Part shown: positions 44,030 to 48,641 of the stretch, one piece after another | Position numbering within the stretch: position 1 is the first letter of the stretch | How the letters are laid out: the number at the start of each line of letters is the position of its first letter | Assembly (NCBI GenBank): GCA_030430535.1 | Contig: JAUIKY010000027.1 | Location: 1-48,641, forward strand | Direction: 5' to 3' | Length of the DNA: 48,641 nt | Origin: Bacteroidia bacterium | GTDB taxonomy: Bacteria > Bacteroidota > Bacteroidia > Flavobacteriales > Flavobacteriaceae | Position numbers and translations under genes: made by a program | The notes under the pieces: model-generated | Seen by the model: the letters and a program-made list of their open reading frames with translations, nothing else | Told to the model about the DNA's origin: nothing | The model's database searches: none

Positions 44030-46441
44030 ATGCATACGTTAACCGATTTGGAAAACAACCTATCATTCGAAGATTTTAAAACCGAGGTTATCAACGATTA
44101 TAAAATTGCGGTAATCAGTAGGGAATGTAGTTTGTTAGGCCGTCGGGAAGTATTAACGGGAAAAGCTAAGTTTGGTATTTTTGGCGATGGCAAGGAAGTG
44201 CCCCAATTGGCCATGGCCAAGGCCTTTAAAAAAGGCGATTGGCGCTCGGGCTATTACCGCGACCAAACCTTTATGATGGCTTTGGGTGAATTGACTGCCG
44301 AGCAGTTTTTTGCCGGACTTTACGCCAACACCAACATCGAACTCGAACCCATGTCGGCCGGACGCCAAATGGGCGGGCATTTTGTTACCCACAGTTTGAA
44401 CGATAATGGCAGCTGGAAAGACCTGACCAAACAATACAACTCCAGTGCCGATATTTCGCCCACGGCTGGGCAAATGCCACGACTTTTAGGTTTGGCCCAG
44501 GCCTCAAAAATTTTCAGGAACGTAAAAGGCATCAACAGCTCCAAGTTTTCGGTTAACGGAAACGAAGTCGCTTGGGGCACTATTGGCAATGCCAGTACCA
44601 GCGAAGGGCTGTTTTTTGAAACCATTAATGCCGCCGGCGTTTTACAAGTGCCTATGGTAATCAGTATTTGGGACGACGAATATGGTATTTCGGTACACGC
44701 CAAGCACCAAACCACCAAAGAAAACATTTCAGAAATATTAAAAGGCTTCCAACGCGATAATAATAGCGAAGGCTACGAAATATTAAAGGTTAAAGGTTGG
44801 GACTATGCCAATTTGATGGAAACCTACCAAGAGGCTGGAGCCATTGCCCGTGAGGAGCATGTACCGGTACTAATCCATGTTACCGAGCTTACCCAGCCAC
44901 AGGGCCATTCTACCTCGGGTTCGCACGAGCGCTACAAAACACCAGAGCGACTGGAGTGGGAAAACCAACGCGATTGCAACACCAAAATGCGCGAGTGGAT
45001 CATTGAAAACGGCATTGCCACCAACGAAGCCCTTTTAGGTATTGAAAGAGCGGCGAAGCGTGAAGTAAGGCAAGCCAAAAACAATGCTTGGAACACCTTT
45101 TTAAAACCGATAAAAAGCGAACAGGACGAACTGGTTTCCCTTTTAAAACAAACCGAAGCAACTAGCCCCAATGGGGTATTTATCCAAAAAATACGCGAAA
45201 GCCTATCCCATATTAGCGAGCCCACCCGAAAGGATATTTTATCGCATGGGCGACGCGCGCTTCGCTACACTTTGGGCGAAACAACTGCGGAAAAAAGCCA
45301 ACTCACAGATTGGATCAACAGAATTTTCGAAAAAGCACAGCCCAAGTTCAGTTCGCATTTGTATTCTGAAACCCAAGGGGCGAACACCCGAATTCAAGAA
45401 ATAAAACCAACATACAACGATGATGCCCCACAGGTAGATGGGCGTATCATCCTTCGCGATAATTTTGATGCTATTTTTACCCGTTATCCAGAAGCCCTTG
45501 TTTTTGGGGAGGACACCGGTAATATTGGCGATGTAAACCAAGGATTGGAAGGCCTGCAGGAAAAGCATGGCGAACTTCGTGTGGCCGATGCCGGCATTCG
45601 TGAAGCTACTATTGTCGGGCAAGGCATAGGCATGGCCCTTCGTGGCTTACGCCCCATTGCCGAAATCCAATATTTGGATTATATTCTGTACGCCCTACAA
45701 ATTATCAGTGACGATTTAGCCACCACCCATTACCGCACCAAAGGGAAACAAAAAGCCCCATTGATTATTAGAACCCGTGGCCACCGTCTGGAAGGCATTT
45801 GGCATTCCGGTTCGCAAATGGGCGGCATTTTAAATTTGGCAAAAGGTGTTAATTTGCTGGTGCCACGAAACATGACCAAAGCGGCCGGATTTTATAACAC
45901 CCTGCTTTTGGGCGACGACCCTGCTATTGTGGTTGAGTGTTTAAATGGCTACCGATTAAAGGAAAAAATGCCCAACAATCTAGGCACACTAAAAACGCCC
46001 ATTGGGGTAGTGGAAACCATAAAACAAGGAACCGATATTACCTTGGTATCTTACGGTTCTACACTACGTATTGTAGAGCAAACCGCCAAAGATTTGCTGG
46101 CAGTTGGTATTGATGCTGAAATTATCGATGTGCAATCGTTAATGCCATTCGATTTAAACCACGACATTGTAAAAAGCATTGCCAAAACCAACAAGGTCAT
46201 GGTGATTGACGAGGATGTGCCCGGTGGTGCTTCAGCGTACATTTTAGACCATATTCTAAATAAACAAAACGCTTTCCAATATTTGGATAGCGCTCCTAAA
46301 ACGCTATCGGCAAAACCACATCGCCCCGCTTATGGCAATGATGGCGATTATTTTTCAAAACCCTCGGCCGAAGATATTTTCGAAGCCGTTTATGCCGTAA
46401 TGCACGAATACAACCCTTCAGAATTCCCTAAATTGAGATAA
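44030..46441 (+). CDS. Fused E1 alpha/beta subunits of a 2-oxoacid dehydrogenase
   Basis: 803 residues joining the alpha (1-~440) and beta (~470-803) subunits of a thiamine-dependent E1, as in branched-chain 2-oxoacid dehydrogenases. Alpha-half cues are Y-R-D-Q-T, G-G-H-F-V-T-H-S-L and S-P-T-A-G-Q-M-P. Beta-half cues are V-F-G-E-D, R-V-A-D-A-G-I-R-E and V-M-V-I-D-E-D-V-P-G-G-A. The Mg-ThDP motif usually reads GDG...NN, but here it is G186-N-A-S-T-S-E-G with D215-D216, so Asp and Asn are exchanged. It may supply precursors for branched fatty acids typical of Bacteroidota. It heads an operon with doxX and a small gene. Confidence 0.88.
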   Translation: MHTLTDLENNLSFEDFKTEVINDYKIAVISRECSLLGRREVLTGKAKFGIFGDGKEVPQLAMAKAFKKGDWRSGYYRDQTFMMALGELTAEQFFAGLYANTNIELEPMSAGRQMGGHFVTHSLNDNGSWKDLTKQYNSSADISPTAGQMPRLLGLAQASKIFRNVKGINSSKFSVNGNEVAWGTIGNASTSEGLFFETINAAGVLQVPMVISIWDDEYGISVHAKHQTTKENISEILKGFQRDNNSEGYEILKVKGWDYANLMETYQEAGAIAREEHVPVLIHVTELTQPQGHSTSGSHERYKTPERLEWENQRDCNTKMREWIIENGIATNEALLGIERAAKREVRQAKNNAWNTFLKPIKSEQDELVSLLKQTEATSPNGVFIQKIRESLSHISEPTRKDILSHGRRALRYTLGETTAEKSQLTDWINRIFEKAQPKFSSHLYSETQGANTRIQEIKPTYNDDAPQVDGRIILRDNFDAIFTRYPEALVFGEDTGNIGDVNQGLEGLQEKHGELRVADAGIREATIVGQGIGMALRGLRPIAEIQYLDYILYALQIISDDLATTHYRTKGKQKAPLIIRTRGHRLEGIWHSGSQMGGILNLAKGVNLLVPRNMTKAAGFYNTLLLGDDPAIVVECLNGYRLKEKMPNNLGTLKTPIGVVETIKQGTDITLVSYGSTLRIVEQTAKDLLAVGIDAEIIDVQSLMPFDLNHDIVKSIAKTNKVMVIDEDVPGGASAYILDHILNKQNAFQYLDSAPKTLSAKPHRPAYGNDGDYFSKPSAEDIFEAVYAVMHEYNPSEFPKLR

Positions 46442-46448
46442 CACTATA

Positions 46449-46850
46449 ATGGCACTTAACCTTATAAAAAAACCTACCGATTTAGGCCTGCTCATTTTAC
46501 GCGTAGGCTTTTCGGGCATGATGCTCAGCCACGGCATTCCCAAAATAAACATGCTTTTTCAAAGTCCCATAAAATTTGCCGACCCCATCGGGTTGGGCGA
46601 AACCCCATCGCTTGTCCTTACCTTAATTGGCGAGGTACTGGCCCCTATTTTGGTGCTTGTAGGCTTTAAAACCAAATGGGCCTCCATTCCGGTAATTATT
46701 ACCATGCTGGTCGCCGCTTTTGTGGTACATTTAAGCGACCCCATAGGCACCAAGGAAAAAGCCCTGCTTTATCTATTCGCATTTTTGGCCATTCTTATTG
46801 CTGGCCCGGGTCACTACTCGTACGACGGTATTAAAAAACACCTCCATTGA
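46449..46850 (+). CDS. DoxX family membrane protein
   Basis: 133 residues with four membrane helices. L-I-L-R-V-G-F-S-G-M-M-L-S-H-G-I-P-K and G-E-V-L-A-P-I-L-V-L-V-G-F are the DoxX family cues. Members take part in respiration or redox stress, but the activity of this copy is unknown. It follows the E1 gene by seven bases, and its stop overlaps the start of the next gene (TTGA). Confidence 0.88.
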   Translation: MALNLIKKPTDLGLLILRVGFSGMMLSHGIPKINMLFQSPIKFADPIGLGETPSLVLTLIGEVLAPILVLVGFKTKWASIPVIITMLVAAFVVHLSDPIGTKEKALLYLFAFLAILIAGPGHYSYDGIKKHLH

Positions 46851-47317
46851 AAGCAGCATCGGTTGTTAGCATAAAAAAAGAACTGAAATACAAATCGAGG
46901 GAAGAACTGCTCGATATTTGCCTACGGCTATCAAAATTTAAAAAGGAAAACAAAGAGCTGCTCACCTATTTACTGTTCGAATCGGAAGACGAAACCGGCT
47001 ATGTGGCAAGCATAAAAGGCTATATGGATACCGAATTTGAGCAAATTAACACCAAAAGCTTTTTTTACATCCGTAAAAGCGTTCGTAAAATTTTACGCAA
47101 CGTAAAAAAATACATCCGCTACTCCTTAAAAAAAGAAACCGAGGTAGAACTCCTCCTCTACTTTTGCCAAAAACTGCGCGATTTTAAACCCAGTATTAAA
47201 CGCAGTACCCAACTACAAAACACTTACCAGCGCCAACTCCTTTTGGCTAAAAAAACCATTGAAAAACTGCACGAAGACTTGCAGTACGACTATAATTTGA
47301 TGGTGGAAGAATTATAA
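46847..47317 (+). CDS. Conserved charged helical protein, TTG start, unknown
   Basis: 156 residues starting at TTG 46847, whose last two bases overlap the doxX stop (46848-46850). Such overlap suggests coupled translation, and no ATG lies near. The protein is lysine-rich and helical (S-R-E-E-L-L-D-I-C-L-R-L-S-K-F-K, K-S-V-R-K-I-L-R-N-V-K-K-Y-I-R-Y), with no signal or membrane segment. I recognise no family. It is the last gene of the E1-doxX operon. Confidence 0.65.
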   Translation: MKAASVVSIKKELKYKSREELLDICLRLSKFKKENKELLTYLLFESEDETGYVASIKGYMDTEFEQINTKSFFYIRKSVRKILRNVKKYIRYSLKKETEVELLLYFCQKLRDFKPSIKRSTQLQNTYQRQLLLAKKTIEKLHEDLQYDYNLMVEEL

Positions 47318-47432
47318 TAATTGTTGAAAACTATCAACAACTTTTCTGTCACCATATCTAAATTTGAAGTATTTTTCATCTAAATTCGCTTATCAACTGA
47401 TATAAGTCATTATAACGACGTATATTATTAAA

Positions 47433-48441
47433 GTTGTAAGCAAGCGATACAAAACGTTAGCCCAATAAAATAAAGTTAGATGGAAGTAATAAATTCATTT
47501 TTCAATAATGTAAAAGATAAACTAACAAACCCATATTTTGGAACTCTGATTTTGGTTCTATTATTTCATCATTGGGAATTGATATTTATTGTGTTCAACT
47601 TTGATGATAACGTAAATCTTGATACTAAACTAAATTCAGTTAAGGAGTACATCTCAATTAACATTAGTTTTCAAAACCTAATGTGGGATGCATTATGGGC
47701 ATTAATTTTAATGCTTACTGGCTATTTAATTATTGTTATTACCCGAAGCATTGTTCTATGGGTTGAATTTTGGCTTATGCCTTTTATAACAGGAAAAATT
47801 ATTAATAAAAATGTTGTTAAAAAAGATGAATATGACAAAGTAGTTAAAGAACGTGAAGATTATTTTGACCAATATGAAGAGCAAAGAAAAAATGTTCGTA
47901 ATTTTTCTAAAACAATTGATGAACAAACCGAACAGATAAAACAAAAAGACAAAGACCTACTAAAACAAACTAGAACAATTAGCGAAACAATTAAAGAGTT
48001 AGATTTAACAAAAAATAAGTTAGAAAAGTCAACAAATGAATCTTCAAATAAATCTAAAGAACTCGAGATAGCTAAAAACTCTATTTTAGAACTAGAAAAA
48101 AATTTAAAATTTCAAATTGATAAAGTAAATAAATTTGAACATCTATTCTTCGATAAAGAGAATCAAAGTTTTTATTCATCAATAGAAAATTTTCCACCTG
48201 AAGTAATTAATAAAATTAATGAGTTAAAAAAAGACAACAAACTAATGGCATTTATACAACTTGGAAGTTTTTTCGAAAACGGAGGTACGATTGGTGGAGA
48301 ACTCTTAACAGAAATGATTAAAAGAGAACTTGCTTTTGAAAGAGGCTCAAGAGAGGATTTAACACCACTAGGAAAAATAATTTTCCGCTACAGAAAAGTA
48401 TTAATTAATAATGAATAAATTTGAAACGCCAGCTTACAACA
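47433..48441. repeat. Inverted 9-bp flanks of the right accessory gene
   Basis: GTTGTAAGC (47433-47441) and its exact reverse complement GCTTACAAC (48433-48441) bracket one gene. With a two-base mismatch they extend to GTTGTAAGCNNGCG. This mirrors the layout around the SUKH gene at the left edge. Confidence 0.55.
47480..48418 (+). CDS. Membrane protein with long coiled coil, accessory, possible defence
   Basis: 312 residues, AT-rich. Two membrane segments (about 18-40, YFGTLILVLLFHHWELIFIV, and 71-93) follow an amphipathic start (S-F-F-N-N-V-K-D-K-L-T-N-P). That N-terminal pattern (N-P-x-x-G-T then W-E-L) recurs in accessory membrane proteins near phage-defence genes. The cytoplasmic part is a coiled coil (115-220) and a compact C-terminal domain (225-312). 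No catalytic motif is seen. It is the only gene between the 9-bp inverted repeats. Defence is an inference. Confidence 0.6.
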   Translation: MEVINSFFNNVKDKLTNPYFGTLILVLLFHHWELIFIVFNFDDNVNLDTKLNSVKEYISINISFQNLMWDALWALILMLTGYLIIVITRSIVLWVEFWLMPFITGKIINKNVVKKDEYDKVVKEREDYFDQYEEQRKNVRNFSKTIDEQTEQIKQKDKDLLKQTRTISETIKELDLTKNKLEKSTNESSNKSKELEIAKNSILELEKNLKFQIDKVNKFEHLFFDKENQSFYSSIENFPPEVINKINELKKDNKLMAFIQLGSFFENGGTIGGELLTEMIKRELAFERGSREDLTPLGKIIFRYRKVLINNE

Positions 48442-48527
48442 AAGATCTGAGTTAAAAAACAAGTCTATTTAGGATAATTTAGAGACATAATTTTCATCAT
48501 AAGGTCTTCCAGATGGTAGTATCTCAC

Positions 48528-48603
48528 TAAGTGTGTAAAGTTTAAATATCGAGGGTCAATGCTCTCGATATTTTTTTGTTTAATTTTAAATTTTATACAC
48601 TTA
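48528..48603. repeat. Inverted repeat with nested terminator at the IS left end
   Basis: TAAGTGTGTAAAGTTTAAAT (48528-48547) and the reverse complement of 48584-48603 match in 17 of 20 bases. Between them lies a hairpin with T-run. The right arm overlaps the first base of the start codon of the next frame. Confidence 0.5.
48544..48577 (+). terminator. Terminator in front of the IS transposase gene
   Basis: AAATATCGAG (48544-48553) pairs exactly with CTCGATATTT (48564-48573), followed by T to 48577. It would block outside transcription from entering the transposase gene. Confidence 0.7.
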
Positions 48604-48641
48604 TGAAGAAAGAAGATTTTCTAAACGACGACTTTTTAAAA
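48603..48641 (+). CDS. IS256-like transposase, N-terminal fragment (cut by window edge)
   Basis: M-K-K-E-D-F-L-N-D-D-F-L-K is all that is visible. It is the typical opening of IS256-family transposases in Flavobacteriaceae, which carry a DDE nuclease further on. The assignment is from memory of the N-terminus. The inverted repeat and terminator just upstream agree with an IS left end. Confidence 0.5.
   Translation, partial: MKKEDFLNDDFLK

Overview
The window is a stretch of a low-GC member of the Bacteroidota, most likely a marine-type Flavobacteriaceae. Several signs agree: promoter -7 boxes of the TAnnTTTG type with no Shine-Dalgarno sequences, a giant gliding/type IX secretion adhesin with a type B sorting domain followed by its PorP/SprF partner, Bacteroidota-style lipoproteins, a fused E1 alpha/beta 2-oxoacid dehydrogenase, and dispersed REP-like palindromes.

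Layout. The left edge (1-~800) is accessory: the first codons of a probable IS1182-type transposase, then a SUKH-type immunity-like gene inside a cassette bounded by inverted repeats. From about 850 to 26250 the content is mostly core: PcrA/UvrD helicase, a large membrane-anchored AsmA-like protein, an FMN/Fe-S glutamate-synthase-like protein, a patatin lipase, the 2026-residue adhesin with SprF, an M1 aminopeptidase, a PHP-ACT fusion protein, RecG, MutS2 and a TPR-HTH regulator. Next comes a small accessory island (26335-28211): a cholesterol-dependent-cytolysin-family lipoprotein gene between the intact TPR-HTH regulator gene and the decayed tail of a second such regulator. From 28316 to 47317 the content is again core metabolism and repair: a DCC protein, sulfurtransferase, dicarboxylate symporter, phosphoglucosamine mutase, AcpH-like protein, gamma-glutamyltransferase, a ParE-type toxin-antitoxin pair, UvrA, a LOG protein, an M1-like protein fused to a beta-barrel, and the E1 dehydrogenase operon with DoxX. 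The right edge (47430-48641) is accessory again: a membrane/coiled-coil protein in a second inverted-repeat-bounded cassette, and the left end of a probable IS256-type element.

Main discoveries. (1) RecG carries, between helicase motif II and motif III, an exactly in-frame 438-bp insertion encoding a complete DUF559/Vsr-like nuclease domain. It is bounded by terminal inverted repeats and a 3-bp direct repeat CAA. Removing it leaves a 701-residue protein, a normal RecG length. This looks like a mobile palindromic element that inserts in frame inside an essential-type repair gene and stays translated. (2) A cytolysin of the thiol-activated family sits here as a predicted lipoprotein in a Gram-negative organism, with a degenerate cholesterol-recognition undecapeptide, next to one intact and one decayed regulator. 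(3) Both edge cassettes show short exact inverted repeats around a single accessory gene. Repair genes are frequent (pcrA, recG, mutS2-like, uvrA), but they are scattered and not evidently one operon.
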